Source of the DNA: Cepaea nemoralis
Taxonomy: Eukaryota > Mollusca > Gastropoda > Stylommatophora > Helicidae
Assembly: GCA_014155875.1 (NCBI GenBank)
Contig: JACEFZ010022404.1
Coordinates: 295,001-359,000, forward strand
Length of the DNA: 64,000 nt
Direction of reading: 5' to 3'
The notes beneath the pieces were generated by a model. The model saw nothing but the letters and a program-made list of their open reading frames with translations. It had not been told where the DNA came from and searched no databases. Shown one piece after another: positions 11,980-24,591 of this stretch. Within the stretch, counting starts at the first letter, position 1, and each line of letters begins with the position of its first letter. The position numbers and the translations under genes were made by a program.

Positions 11980-12339
11980 TATAAAATAAAATAAAATATA
12001 TCTTGCAAAAACGATACCAAATCAGATTTTAAACAAGCTGACTAAATTACAGTATTTTGTAATAAAAATGATTTAATGATCAGCTGCTAACAGTAACTAT
12101 TTAATGTTTATTATTTATAAGCTTATCAAATCGTGGCTCGATTGAAGACAGCGCTACCCGCAAAGGAGAACAAATTTCCATACTGTTTCTTTCGCTTTGT
12201 CCCAGGAATTATACACATGAATCATTCCAGATGCTTTTAATTTGCTGCCAGCATAATTACATCGTCTATCAAATAGACTAAAGGCCGTGACCAACACGGA
12301 TCGTTCGTTCATGAATAAACACACATGTATTGTTTGGCG

Positions 12340-12462
12340 CTCATAGAAGGAACATTCAGAAGTAGGGATTAGAGGACGCACTCATAGAAGGAACATTCAG
12401 AAGTAGGGATTAGAGGACGCACTCATAGAAGGAACATTCAGAAGTAAGGATTAGAGGACGCA
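12340..12462. repeat. 41-bp tandem repeat, three copies
   Basis: Three nearly identical copies start at 12340, 12381 and 12422, each CTCATAGAAGGAACATTCAG followed by AAGTAGGGATTAGAGGACGCA. Only single-base differences are seen, so the array is young. Confidence 0.95.
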
Positions 12463-13950
12463 CTAGACAACATCAATATTGACAGAAATATGAGCGCCAA
12501 ACAATACATCAGTGTTTATTTATCAACTGTCTTAGCGGCCTCAATGAGTTCCCCAATTGATACTGCTCTTGAAAACACACTGAAGACAACTGACGAGGGA
12601 TCTTCGTTTCATCACTCCGAGATTTATTGAGTACACCTCGTGATTCAGTTCACACACACTGGCCAGATCGTGTCCGGCTTCAGTGTACCTTGCAAACCTG
12701 AGTGTCAGTTATAGAAGTTTGTCGGAGGTGGCCTACTCGTTGCTAAATGCCGTCATCATCCCGTTAGTTGTTTCTACTAGTGCTACACATAGAAAGTTAT
12801 CACTTACAATATTCAGGCGTAAGGATTTCACAACTGACGCTGGGTTCTCAAGTGGGCATGATTCTGTGGTGTCCCGCTATTCACATAGACGGCCTGGTCA
12901 CCGTTCGCTGTGAGTTCTGGCTTGTTAGCATTTCCTCAATCTTCCGTCGATACAGCCATGCAGTATGGCTTACTTCCATCAGATCTCTTCGCTGTATCTG
13001 ACCATAGTTCGTCGTCTTGACACAGGTATCGTTGTCATATATAATAGCTTGACGGTAACTTTCTTAAGCGCCCATCATCTAGTGGAATTCTCAAGCGAAA
13101 CACATTAGCTACTTATCGTCTGAGCCTGAGCCTCTAAATGACTTTCAAATCTTCCCCACTTCCGAGATGTATGTCGAGTCACTCGCTTTCCACTGGTGTT
13201 ACTCCGCGCACGAAGTATCCTGAGCTGTGCTTGACCACACTCGATAACCCTGGGTAAGAGGATCTAACTCCTGTTCCCTCGTTCTTTTGTTTTATCTCCC
13301 TTGCCTACCTTTACTCTGTTTATAAAACTTTGTGACCTGGTATTAAGGGATCTAGCTCCTGTTCCCGTGTTCTTCTGTTTTATCTCCCTTGCCTATACCT
13401 TTACTCTGCTTATACACTTTGTGTCATGGCGACCTCCACACACTGTTATGTCTCGTGAAGATCTAAACTTCCTGATAATACATGTATGATTAAAGTTATT
13501 GTATGTGATATAGTGTGGGGGTACACTGTAGCTTTATGTAACCTTGCGTGAGGAAACAAACTCTCACTGTGTTTGGCATAATTACATATGGATGTGCTTA
13601 TCTCTGAGTTTAATAGAATCCGTCGGTTTGCAACATACTCCATAAGTGCATATCAATCCATTCAATTTCACTAGCACTTCAAGAACATGAATGCAAATAG
13701 CTTTTGCATGATAATTTCTATATATTTTACACTACAAGAACAGCGCTTCGCTCCTCCGCCCGAAGCCGTTGACCACAAAGTTGGGTGTCGGAATCGGTGA
13801 ATACCGCCTAAAATTCGGCGCTAACAGAAAGCAGGTCGTACTGATTACTTACATACAGTAGCCCAATAATATCTGATTGAGACCTATAATAGTCTATAAT
13901 ACCAGAATATTATTTATAGTTGTAATGTCTATTCAGTCTACCCATATCTT
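12463..13950. other. Unassigned sequence with an imperfect 85-bp duplication
   Basis: No supported gene. Two imperfect tandem copies of a pyrimidine-rich unit (GGATCTAACTCCTGTTCCCT, then TTTATCTCCCTTGCCTA) span about 13258-13343 and 13348-13424. Short open frames here have no recognisable motif. Confidence 0.5.
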
Positions 13951-13954
13951 AAAT

Positions 13955-14320
13955 ATGAGAAACATCTTTGAGAAATGCAAAGAGTACAATGTAGATCTTT
14001 GTATTGCTTTATAGACTCAGCAAGACTTATGACTGTGTTCAGCATCATAAATTGTAGCACATAATGAGTGATGTGGGATGTCCAAGACATTCGATCCACT
14101 TAATTGAATCATTATATAGCAATGAATATGTAGCTGTCAGAGGAGAAGGTGAAACATTAAACTCATTTGAGGTGTAAACGGGAATAAGTCAGGTTTGCAT
14201 TCTCTCTCAATACACATATGCTGAATATGTAAAGAGAAACGTCAATAATGACGAGATCGAAGAAAATTTAAATCTATTCGTAACTGGTGGGTGGAAACTA
14301 CAATTACAGAGCTTAGATAT
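13955..14320 (+). pseudogene. Decayed RTE-like reverse transcriptase fragment
   Basis: Translating across shifts gives the RT order EKCKEYNVDLCIA, a damaged FIDYSKAYD equivalent, then SLYSNEYVAVRGEGETLNSF, then a GISQVCILSQ-like motif B and AEYVKRNV. These match motif A to motif B spacing in RTE-type LINEs. Stops are frequent, the catalytic box is lost, and no ends are visible. Confidence 0.6.
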
Positions 14321-14329
14321 TGTGGGATG

Positions 14330-17119
14330 TGGAATTTAATATATGAGAATTATTTGCTTGTTTTGTCTAGAGGATCCCTAATGGGATTATATTTGATTCT
14401 CACTCGTTTCACCACTTGAGATGATCATTGAATTCTACCACAAACACAAGACGGAAAATACTTCACTTCTTTTTATAACTGTGTCTATGGGTACTTCTCC
14501 ATTCCCACTAATATCACCTGCTAATTTTCAATGTATATAGTGTTAGAGGGCATTGATTGTTTACAGCATATATAACAACCACTGTTGAACAAACATCAAA
14601 AGCAATTGACGTAAACATCAACATTGGAACATACAGCTCATCACCAATTACATCACCATCTGATTAGACATATAGATAAGTTTCATGGCCACCCTGAATA
14701 TTTTCACAGCAGGCATGGGATAATATGCAACATTATAAACACATTTAAAATGTGATAACCTCATTGTCCCAAGAAAACAATGTTATTACAACCAACACAA
14801 CAACCAGTATTTGGTTCTACTATCCATTTATCAATTTACAGATGTAAAAATTAACAATTGTCTGAGTTCAGAAAAACCGCACATATAAAACAATTGTTTC
14901 TCACACCATTTACAATTCTCATATTTGAAAATTTAATTAGATGGTGTCAGAATACTCAACCCAAAATATACATTCCATGAATAATATTAAACTAATTATT
15001 TAAATTATGTTTTCCCGTATTGTCCTGGTGTACTGTTCATTAGACCTCTTCAATGCTTAGCAGATAATGTCCTTATTATCCGGAAACCGGAATTTTACTC
15101 ACTCACTGTGTTCTGCTCTTACAATATGCACTGAGTATTTCCTCCAGAAAATAGTATAATCCGAAATAGAATTTACATATAATCCAGAATAGAATTTTCA
15201 CATACACTCTTGTGCTAATGGGCGGTATCTTATTGAAATCGAGGCCTTGGCCAGTCTAATTTTTCCAGGAGCTCCATCTTAAATCTTAGCAAAAGGGTAA
15301 TTCCCTACATCATCACATAGATGAAACAAATTGACGACCGTCCAGCTGCTCTGCTTCTGGTATCAGAATCTCGACTTGTGGTACAATAGGATGGTTCACA
15401 CCCTGTCTCCAGCCTATAGACCATTCCACCCTTGATGTTGGGCAATCAGGCCGATATGGGACCAGCATAGAGTCGTACGTAGATACATCATTTCATTCGC
15501 AGGAACATGCAGTGTTGACCAACCTAGTTGGTAGCATCTGGAATTATATCCAGGATTGGTCTGCTGCAGGCAAAGAATTTACGAAGAATAAATCCAGCAC
15601 CCAAACTGTGAGTCGCAGACAGTCGAATGATTCCTTCTGCTGTGTATGTATACAACTTGACTCCACTAGTTTCTTTCAATGTCTTTCAGTTGGTGTTTGA
15701 GTTGGTATTCAGGTCTGGGACCTTGGTTGTACTTTGCTTATTTCATACTCTTTCAGTGTCTTCCCATTGGTGTCCATATTTAGGACCTGGTGTTGATTCT
15801 ACTGCTGTAGGACTGCTTTCGAAGGGTTATTAATTGTTGAATATGAAACTGGGAAGCAAACAGACAGTAGAAGAGTTCTTCCTGCTGTTAGTTTTTCAAA
15901 TCTGGACTGTCCCGTGTTTCGTTGACTTTACTGATTGATGAGGCTTCAGGCGGTACCTCTCAGAAGTAAAGCAGACACTATGCTGGTGTCGGTTACTCTG
16001 TATATCTTTTCATCTTGATAGATTTTTAGATACCGAAGTCCGTCCTGGATATTCCTACTGAAGTAGGACTTCATCAATAATGTTGTCATTCATCTTCGAA
16101 AATGTCTTTTGCTGGCTATGGCATGGCAGCTAATAAGTGCAGCAGGCACCATTGATGTATTGGTCCAGACCATATGTGTAGGACAGGTTGCCATTTATCA
16201 CTTCCTACTGGCTGTTAACCCAGGATCCGGTTTAGCAATACTTCCAAAAACCACCACCTGCCTTTCCAGAGCTGGGAATGACAAAAGCATACATCCAAGC
16301 ATTAATACAACTCTGTGTTATGTTAACATTTTCACAACACAATTACAAACAAGAAAGGGGAAGGCGATCGGATAGTCTTTCCAATTTTTCCCTCGTTGCT
16401 TGTTGTTGAGCTATTCTAGCTCTTATTGTGAGTAAGGTATCTCCCCACTCAATATTCTATTCTGGGATTTCTACTGGGTCTTTCTGATGAATCTGAGAAT
16501 CCTACCCCTTCAGTCATCTTGATGTTATACCTATCATAACCTCACAAGGATTTCTGAGAACTAGGCCTTTTGTCTCATAATTCCCCATCTCTTTTCTACA
16601 GCTGTAAACATTATTTGGCCACAGGCCATCTATCATACCACTCACATTCTCTTCTTGTGTACTGACATACACAAGGCTTCTTAAATCATAATCATCTTCA
16701 TATCTCCCACTGGGTTTTACATTAACATGAATATTCCAGCAATAAAATACACTCATGATTACATTACATAATTCTCATACATAGAAAAAAAACACATATG
16801 AATCTCTTTCATTTATGAATAATAATCATAGTCATAATGCCGGAGCCATTCTTGAGATTTTCTCTCATTCTTCAGTCCATAAGACCCGAATAGATGGTCC
16901 TCTTTCCCACCTGCTCATATCAGAATGAGGTTAGGGAACGCTGTTATACATGCATAACTCACCAATTGCTGCTAGCATAAGAAGTATTCTGACTGCGGAT
17001 AACTTCTGCGGCATGGTAAGTATTCTAAACGTTGTTGGCAATTTCTGAACATAATATTATTCCAGGTGCCTACCACTATGATGCATTGTGGACTGAAGGC
17101 ACGTCCTGACAGAACATTC

Positions 17120-17204
<85 letters not shown>

Positions 17205-18400
17205 CGTGCATTTTTCTTTCTTTCTTTCTTGAGATTTTATTCATCCCACATGGCATTTCCCTAGCATATTTATGAAAGGATTACATGTCCATCACACATA
17301 TTGTGTGGTTACTAAACTGTAAACAAGAAGATTGTACTGAAATTGTACGATAGCTCAAGTTACAGATTAACAAGACTTACTTCTCCAACATGAACTAGTG
17401 TCCATAAGATGCGTTAATATTATTATTCTTCCGCATGGAGAGAAAGTTCTAGAAATGTCCTTAAGAGTTTCCTAGTCTACAGCACATTTAATATTTACAG
17501 GTTTATAGGCATTGATAGTGATATAGTTTCACAATGCATAGAAGTTATTCAAACATAGGAATTTGAAACTGTATAGAATAGGAAAATTGACATCGAGGTA
17601 AGACATGGTTGCTTAGTGGCGGCAATCAATCAAGCCCTCGTTTACAAGAATCGTTGATTTATCAAATTCTAACAATTCTTATATAACACAATGATATATG
17701 TACCTTATCAAAAGACATGATTACACATTCATGATGCATATTCACATACCTAGGCTGCATAGATTGAATTGATGTTTTAGGGCTAAAATTGCCCTCCCTC
17801 GTGCGGGGAGGCTGACGTGTTCGTCATTTGTTCTCTGACTGAATGGCTACTAATTCCTTTGTTCAAAACTAGCGCCCGTCTTGGCCAGGTACTTGACCAA
17901 TCTCGGTGCTTGGATTTTACATTAGGCTACATAAATTTGGCTGTCCTACGGGTCAGTCTAGCGATGTTTTCTTCCCCCAAAAGTAAGGTACTTAAACAGT
18001 AATTATTAGGGCATTGTATTTTTAAAGCGTCAATACTAGGGGATTTGTAGAAACGTTTTAATATACTACAGATATACAAATGACACAGTCGTCCTGTCAC
18101 ATTGTACTATTGGACTAGATGAGCTTATCCTTTCTGTGAAGAGACACAGTGAAATTCAAAATCTTTTTTTTTTGAACTTGGGCACAACAAAAATAAATTA
18201 TACGGGCACAAATACACACCAGCCACATGCACAGCCTGTTCATGGTAAATGCAGTGATTAAACGGTATTAAGAACCCATGGCACAACACCAGAAAGCTAG
18301 CTAAAGTAAAAAATTTTTGAACATAAATCTTTCCTGTGGCAACATATAGATATGAGTCATGGGCCATCTAAGAACATCGAAGAAAACTGGCTCATAATCA
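14330..18400. other. Long unassigned interval
   Basis: I see no gene or known repeat boundary in these 4 kb apart from a (TA)n tract at about 17120-17202. The minus strand between roughly 15,220 and 16,350 shows short protein-like runs in changing frames (for example RPDCPTSRVEWSIGWRQG near 15,400) that could be a decayed coding region. No family is recognisable. Confidence 0.4.
17120..17202. repeat. (TA)n microsatellite
   Basis: About 83 bp of pure TA dinucleotide. Confidence 0.98.
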
Positions 18401-18409
18401 ATATCACGC

Positions 18410-18650
18410 CTCTGAAACTAAAAATGTATGGCCGTATTAAACGTAACAGAGGTTTGAAAGAACAGTGATGGAAGGCATGGTTTCTGGAAGAAGAGACGGG
18501 TCAACACGCACGAAGATGGACACAATATATTGCAGACACCTTTAACATGAAGGTGCTAAATGAGCCGGGAGAAATCGAGACATAGAAGCTATGTGACTCA
18601 CTGTGATGAGAGCGACATACTGCAAAAGACCTGTTACGTGATTATGATAT
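18410..18650 (+). mobile_element. LINE 3'-end relic
   Basis: Frames spliced by eye read YGHIKRNRGL, then a damaged GRRDGSTRTKMDT segment and DTFNMKVLNE. This is the usual C-terminal tail after the RT thumb in RTE-like elements (FGH..R, GR.R.RW, then a short helical tail). It is short, broken, and ends at the 50-bp repeat. Confidence 0.45.
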
Positions 18651-18724
18651 AGTCTACACCACCTAGCTAGCCTATTATTGTCTATTTAGTCTACACTACC
18701 TAATTAGCATATTATTGTCTATAT
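18650..18724. repeat. About 50-bp tandem repeat, target of two hAT insertions
   Basis: TAGTCTACACCACCTAGCTA is followed about 50 bases later by TAGTCTACACTACCTAATTA, each with a downstream TATTATTGTCTAT. Further related pieces (AGTCTTCACTATC, CAGTCTACCCGTTT) lie just beyond the two hAT insertions. Confidence 0.6.
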
Positions 18725-19894
18725 CAGTGATTCCCAAAGTAGTGGTCTACAACGTGAGGTGAAAACAGTAAGAAAAAAGTTAAATATTTTCTCCTTTGAA
18801 GATTGTTTAGAACTTTTTAAAAATAAGATTGTCCTTTTCTCAAAACATGATATCCGCACCGTTTGTATTGTGATTTAATTTTAAAATAAATTGAACCTGC
18901 AGCCGTATAGCCAAAGGAGTATTTATCTTTAAGGAGAAGCGAATCATTGTATCAATGGGAAAGTTAAAAATAGTAATCAACTGAGATCGATACTAAATGT
19001 CGTACGACATTTGTTTGTTGACGACGTACGTTTCTTTTGATTCCTATGTGACGAAAATTGAGAAAGATGCATATTATAATTTTCTGATTGTCATAAGATG
19101 CAGAACATACGTGATGTTCGTTGTACGATTATAATGCGTTTTGTCATCGTCTGAGCAAGTGAAGGTGTTAGATACATCTGCAAAGTATTTTTCATTACAG
19201 CTGGTCGAAAGCACGGACGTTGCCAACTTAGCGATTCTGATGGTGTATGTGAGATAAAGATACAAAGATAACTTGAAAGAAGAGTATTTCTTTTTGTCAA
19301 CGAGCATTATTAAGAAAAAATACAGAAACAGTATAGAAATGTGTTCTCCTTTGCGGGTAGCGCTGTCTACAATCGAGCCACGATTTTATAAGCTTGTAAA
19401 TAATAAACATTAAATAGTTACTGTTAGCAGCTGATAATTAAATCATTTTTATTACAACATACTGTAATTTAGTCAGCTTGTTTAAAATTTGATTTGGTAT
19501 CTTTTTCAGAGATATCTTTTATGTTTATTTTATATTGGTGTTCATTACTGTCGGATGTATACGAGTACATACACCTTTACAAGAAGATCTAAATCTAGTT
19601 TTGACATTTGAAAGATCTTTTTATTTGTATATATCTACAATAAATTTTTACTCATGAACATGGGACCACCATTAAATAAATCACCGTCATCTAATAATAT
19701 TATGGAGCAGTAGTTAGCGCACCGGGACAACACGCACAATTGCGTTAAATCTTATATTTATATTAAAATGTAAATTGAGGTCATATAAAATTCCAGATTA
19801 CAATGAGGAAAAATATTTTTAAACGGCACCGGTCCCTGGTGCACAAGGAAAATTTTATATTGGTCCGCGAAAGTGAAAAGTTTGGGAAGCACTG
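18725..19894. mobile_element. hAT-type MITE with exact 8-bp target duplication
   Basis: Ends are CAGTGATTCCCAAAGT (18725) and, inverted, CAGTGCTTCCCAAACT (to 19894). GTCTATAT is present on both sides (18717-18724 and 19895-19902), the 8-bp duplication typical of hAT transposases. No transposase is readable, so the element depended on one supplied in trans. Parts of it recur inverted at 10554 and 12000. Confidence 0.9.
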
Positions 19895-19940
19895 GTCTAT
19901 ATAGTCTTCACTATCAATACAAACATTATACTATCTATAC

Positions 19941-20822
19941 CAGAGGGTCTCCTGGGGGGGGGGGGGGGGGGGGGGCCGGGGGCTGAGTGGTCTCGAGGTA
20001 TGGTGTCCGCCTCGAGTGCTGGAGGTCCCCGGTTCAGGCCCCGGTGAGGACCGGGATTTACTTAAAAAATCCACCTGGACTTCCAGTAATAAAATTTCAC
20101 CTGGTCTCTGGGTAGTGAGATCGGACACCCGAGTGTATTGTTGCGCACGTAAAAAATCCCTTGGCAGTTGGAAATCGAAAAAGTGTAGCCTAACGGCGCT
20201 GCCTGGGCAAAATTTCGAGTTAAAAATCTACCAAAGTATTTCAGGATCCTCGCCGATGCAACGGAGTTCGTGCATTGAGCTGAGTTTCTCCAGACTCAGG
20301 TTTGAGTTAGGAGGAAAACGGATCACTTATGGGTTAAATCGTGTGCCGTGATGTTGATCCAACGACTAAACGACTAAACGACTAAACCAGTGGTTCTCAA
20401 CTTCTTTTGGGCCCATGTTACCCTTTACCATATGTTCAGAATGACATCCCCACTTTCGTACTCCCTCCCTATAAATTCCCCCCATACCCTCTCCCCTACA
20501 TAGTATGTGTAAAAATGGAAGCTAAATTTATACATACTAGACCTATTTACACATACTAGAACTATTTACACATACTAGAACAAGTCTAGACTCCTACATA
20601 AAACGTGATTTGAGGGTCTATTTACATTATTAACCGAATTTCTGAAGGGTGAGAAGTACAGTACCGTAAAGCATGGAGGGGAAAACAATATCAAGCAATC
20701 GTTTCTTGTATTAACGCGATCTTGAAATAATGTTAATCCCACCCTGGAAACTCTAAATCCCCCCTCCCCCGGCAGGGTGGAGGTGGGTGGGTGGTGGAAT
20801 TTCCCACCGTTGAAAACCACTG
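19941..20822. mobile_element. Second hAT-type MITE with nested SINE
   Basis: ATCTATAC flanks both sides (19933-19940 and 20823-20830), an exact 8-bp duplication. The right end inverted reads CAGTGGTTTTCAACGGTGGG. The left end CAGAGGGTCTCC at 19941 is repeated as CAGTGGTTCTCAAC at 20388, on the far side of a SINE. The simplest reading is a SINE that inserted in the MITE terminus and duplicated it. The MITE proper is then about 435 bp (20388-20822). Confidence 0.8.
19968..20387 (+). mobile_element. tRNA-headed SINE with (CGACTAAA)n tail
   Basis: The head GGGGCTGAGTGGTCTCGAGG (A-box type) and CCCCGGTTCAGGCCCC (B-box type, near 20027) resemble a tRNA with a variable arm. The body runs to a terminal (CGACTAAA)n repeat at about 20361-20387. 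It is preceded by a run of about 20 G. It lies inside the hAT MITE end. Confidence 0.7.
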
Positions 20823-20830
20823 ATCTATAC

Positions 20831-21700
20831 AGTCTACCCGTTTAGAATAACGGTGATAATGTCCACAGCCTACATTTTCAGAATAAGCAGTTTAAGTTCT
20901 ATATAATCCATACTATCAGAACTAGTATGTTGATTTCTTTTTAGTCTAGAGTACCAGTATATCATACTAGTTCTGGTAGTGTATACCATTAAAACTAGCG
21001 TTTTAAATGATTGCCTGCTAGGATCCACTATAGTGGTTCCATGTAACGAATTTCGTACCCAGAAACCACTGTATTGGCCTGTCGTATGCAGTGCATAAAT
21101 TGTAGCACATCTTTTAGTTTTGTCCACTGTTTAATACTCGGTTAACCTAAAATATAAAAACATGAATGTCGTTTCTATCACGTCTATATTGTCTACACCA
21201 CGAGAAAAATGAACTAATGTACTCACAATATAAAATATCAGCACTGATATACATGTCCATTGATAACAATGTTTCGTCCCACCACCTTTAGAGCTTCTCA
21301 AACCCAGCTATATGTTATCGGTAAATTGCACTTATCAATCTTGAAGTCGCAACTTACTCCTAGTGCATTGCATAATTCGCTATTGCAAAGAAAAACAGAG
21401 GTGACGTAATTTCAGATCCATTCAAATCCATAGTCCTGAGAGAAACCAAATCTCATATTTTACAGAAGGTACGCATGAAAAAAGCAGCCACCAATCTTCT
21501 AACGAGCAAAAGCGTTTCAGAAATTCGGAGTCTGCATGAAGTGCTCTTGAAGAATTTGGAACGTTTTTATTCCCCTCTAAAATCTTATTCAGAAAAACAA
21601 GGGAAAATATCCGTTCGTCTATGAATTTAGAAAGCACGAAATTTGTATTGTTAATTTGCCTGTTATATTATCTTGACATTCTGTGAATAGTTTTGTTTCT
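20831..21700. other. Unassigned sequence
   Basis: AT-rich, with no supported gene, repeat boundary or regulatory element. A minus-strand open frame of 85 codons (20870-21127) has no motif and is probably chance. Confidence 0.4.
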
Positions 21701-21701
21701 T

Positions 21702-21702
<1 letters not shown>

Positions 21703-21792
<90 letters not shown>

Positions 21793-21870
21793 ACCGCGCG
21801 CGCACACACACACGCGCACGCACGCGCGCACGCACACACACAGACAATCACACACACACACACACACATT
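21703..21870. repeat. Compound microsatellite (CT)n-(CA)n-(CGCA)n
   Basis: About 65 bp of CT is followed by about 100 bp of CA and CGCA variants. The CA/CG part alternates purine and pyrimidine and can in principle adopt Z-form DNA. Confidence 0.97.
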
Positions 21871-21989
21871 TTATTCTTGGCGAATCTTATTACTACTATT
21901 TTCACCATGTACCACAGAATCGATTTATTCATCGGTGTCCTAAACCTAATGGATTTACTGCTTGCACATTATGGGGCGGGGACAGGTAG

Positions 21990-22130
21990 GCAAAAAGCAA
22001 GTCAGCCCACGGTATGCCTTATATTGTCTATAAAAGATGCCCGAACGTCCTTATGAAGCTACACCGGATACTGAAAACCGCGTGGAAGCAAAAGCATGTC
22101 AGCACGGAGTGGAAGACGGCAAAATAGGAG
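21990..22130 (+). mobile_element. Extra fragment of RLE-type LINE with the empty LTR site
   Basis: This partial copy of the pre-RT segment (YKRCP-like coding, then CATGTCAGCACGGAGTGGAA at 22095) continues without interruption across the point where the two longer copies carry the LTR-like insertion. It is therefore the empty site, with a single GTCAG at 22098-22102. A second copy of the same coding stretch starts at about 22291. Confidence 0.8.
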
Positions 22131-22411
22131 CAAATAGGAATAGGAGAACCACCTCGTGACGACGTACTCCGATGCCCAATAGAACTTCCCACTCGGAGCG
22201 ATCAAGGGACTCACTAGCCTGGCGGAACCAACTGTGGAGTTCAATGCCAGGCCTCCGATGTGGAGCAAGGTGGTTGCGGTAAAGAAGAAGGCAAAAAGCA
22301 AGTCAGCACGGGGTCCAACGGTGTGCCTTATACAGTCTATAAAAGATGCCCGAACGTCCTTATGAAGTTACATCAGATACTGAAATCCGCTTGTAAGCAA
22401 ACGCATGTCAG

Positions 22412-23115
22412 TGCCAGAATACTGTTCTGCCTTTTTCCCAGCTCGCTGTCCACCAAACAGTCCAGCAGTGTAACAGGAGCAACTTCAATAAACAACACAT
22501 GACTTGAGGAAGGCTGGCATTTCTTGTCATTCAACTTTTATTTGCATAGATTGTCACGTCAGGAAAAAAAACATTCACCGTTCCCATGTTGATGGGAGGA
22601 CCGGTGCCATGTTAATAAGCATACGCATAATATCAATATTCACTGGCGTGTCCAAATATATATACATTTAATTATCAGAATGTCAAGATAATGTTCCAAC
22701 CGCCTATCGTTATCTCGATTGCATCCTTGCCGATCGTCATAACAAAAACTACTTACGAAGAAACCATGTCTGTTGACAACTTGCTAGCGCTGAGCCATTC
22801 TCTCGAATTTTGGTCTAAATATCCATGGCCGACCTTCCGTCCTGACTCCAGAGTGTGCCTTATTTACGTATCTTACACGAATGGTTATTTACTTCTTCAA
22901 TTTACCTCTTCTGAAGGAACTTACGATAATAATTCACCGCTGTCAATTTTATGCCGCCTTGGTTCCATCATCCCCCAGACCTAACTGTCTGTTCATGACG
23001 TATTACACAGTGACGTTTTTCACACAGTGACGTCACTTAGCGACCTTTGCCGTCTGCACTTTCGAGTTCTTTTTCACTTTAAATTCTGTGTCTCATTCTG
23101 AAGTGCTACATGGCA
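22412..23115 (+). mobile_element. Solo-LTR-like insertion with 5-bp duplication (copy A)
   Basis: Begins TGCCAGAATACTG and ends GCTACATGGCA. GTCAG sits directly on both sides (22407-22411, 23116-23120) and only once in the empty copy at 22098. TG...CA ends, 5-bp duplication, an internal AATAAA near 22489 and about 700 bp length suit a solo LTR. A short-TIR DNA element (TGCCA/TGGCA) is the alternative. It includes a hairpin at about 22577-22608. Confidence 0.65.
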
Positions 23116-24591
23116 GTCAGCACGAAGTGGAAGACGGCCAACGGAATCTACATTCCAAAAGAGCAGAACTCTGCAGACATTACCCAATTCAGGCCGATCT
23201 CTCTTCTGGACGTTGAGGGGAAGATATTCTTCTCGATCATGGTCAGTCGGATCACGAAGTATTTGAAGGGGAGCAAGTACATCGAGAAAGCGGTTCAAGA
23301 AGGGGGGCTACCCGGCGTCCCGGTTGTCTCGAGCACAGTACCATGATCTGGGATGCTATCTAGAAAGCGAAGACGATGAAGGAGGAACCCCACGTGATAT
23401 GGTTGGACCTGGCGAACGCCTATGGGTCAGTGACACACCACTTGTTGAGGCATGCACTCAAGGCTTATCACGTTCCCGAGAACATAACGGAAATGCTAGT
23501 GCAGTAGTTTTCGGGCTCTCTCTTCGGTTCTCGACCAAAAAGTTCACGACCAGATGGATCGCCCTGGAAGTGGGTATTGCCATAGGATGTACGATTTCGC
23601 GGATATTATTTGTCATGGCCATGCAGGTAATACTGGATGCGGAAAAGACTATGCATACGGTCGAAAGCTCAGCGAAGGGGTGAACACGCCACCGCTGAAG
23701 GCCTTCATGGACGATACAAAAATCCTGACACCGAAGGAGAGCGATGCTCACAGCGCTCTCCTCAGGCTGGACGATCCGATTCGCTGGTGCAGGATGAGCT
23801 TCAAGCCAAAGAAATCGAGAAGCCTGTCGATCATGAAGGGTAAGGTGGTGGAAAGGAGGTTCACGGTATCCGGACAGGCGATTCCCACGGTGATGGAAGA
23901 ACCTGTGAAGCGTCTCAGTCGAGTGTACGACTCAACCCTGAAGGACAGTAACGCGGCGATGGAGATACAATAAATGCTGACGAACGGCCTGAATACCATC
24001 GATAAGACCAGACTGACAGGCAAGATCAAAATACGGGTGCTCCAGTTTATGCTTATTCCGAAACTCATGTGGCCTCTGCTGTTATATATGATATCGGCGT
24101 GACCGCGGTGAGCGTCATGGAGGGCAAAACAAGCAGATACATGAGAAAGCGGCTTGGAGTACCCACATGCCTCACAACTGTCGCATTGTATTGTAAGCAG
24201 AGCAAGCTCGTCCTCCCGTTCCTGTCCCTCATGGAAGAGTTTAAAGCCGGAAAAGGGAGACTCGCGATGATGCTGCGCGAGTCTCCAGACATAACGGTCA
24301 GCGCTTCGGTTTCCACCTTGAAGACGGGAAGGAAGTAGAAAGTTGTCAGCGCAGTTGAACAAGCCCAGGTTATACTCCAGCTGAAGGAGGTAATGGGTCA
24401 CACCAAGATTGACACGCAAGGGTCCGAATTCCAAGTGAATGATCCGATATGGTCGAAGGCGAATGCCAAAGAATGCAGGGACCTGGTGGTCAAGGAGATC
24501 CGCAAGGATGAAGCTGACGGAAGAGTCTACAAGGCTGCCCAACAGGCGCAGCAAGCGCAGTGGATGTCATGGGAAGCGGTTGGGCAGAGAT

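Larger units (their letters stand above)
10554..12195 (+). mobile_element. hAT-type nonautonomous transposon relic, interrupted by satellite units
   Basis: The left end CAGTGCTTCCCAAATTTTC at 10554 is a hAT-type terminus and matches, inverted, the right end of the hAT element at 18725-19894. The segment 12000-12195 also matches that element inverted (19320-19515), including the block AGCGCTACCCGCAAAGGAG at 12150. About 1.4 kb of Helitron-like and CAGA satellite material separates the two parts, so the original short element was split. The far terminus is not visible. Confidence 0.6.

Noticed and set aside
16972..17256. Open frame of 94 codons with YIYIYI repeat
   Set aside because: Translation of a (TA)n microsatellite; the same holds for similar frames at 33126-33554 and 46890-47267.
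21619..21943. Open frames rich in CVCV, LSLS or THTH
   Set aside because: Frames through the (CT)n-(CA)n microsatellite; no coding evidence.
23748..24554. 268-codon minus-strand open frame
   Set aside because: Antisense shadow of the RLE-type LINE RT; the similar 236-codon frame at 29023-29733 has the same origin.
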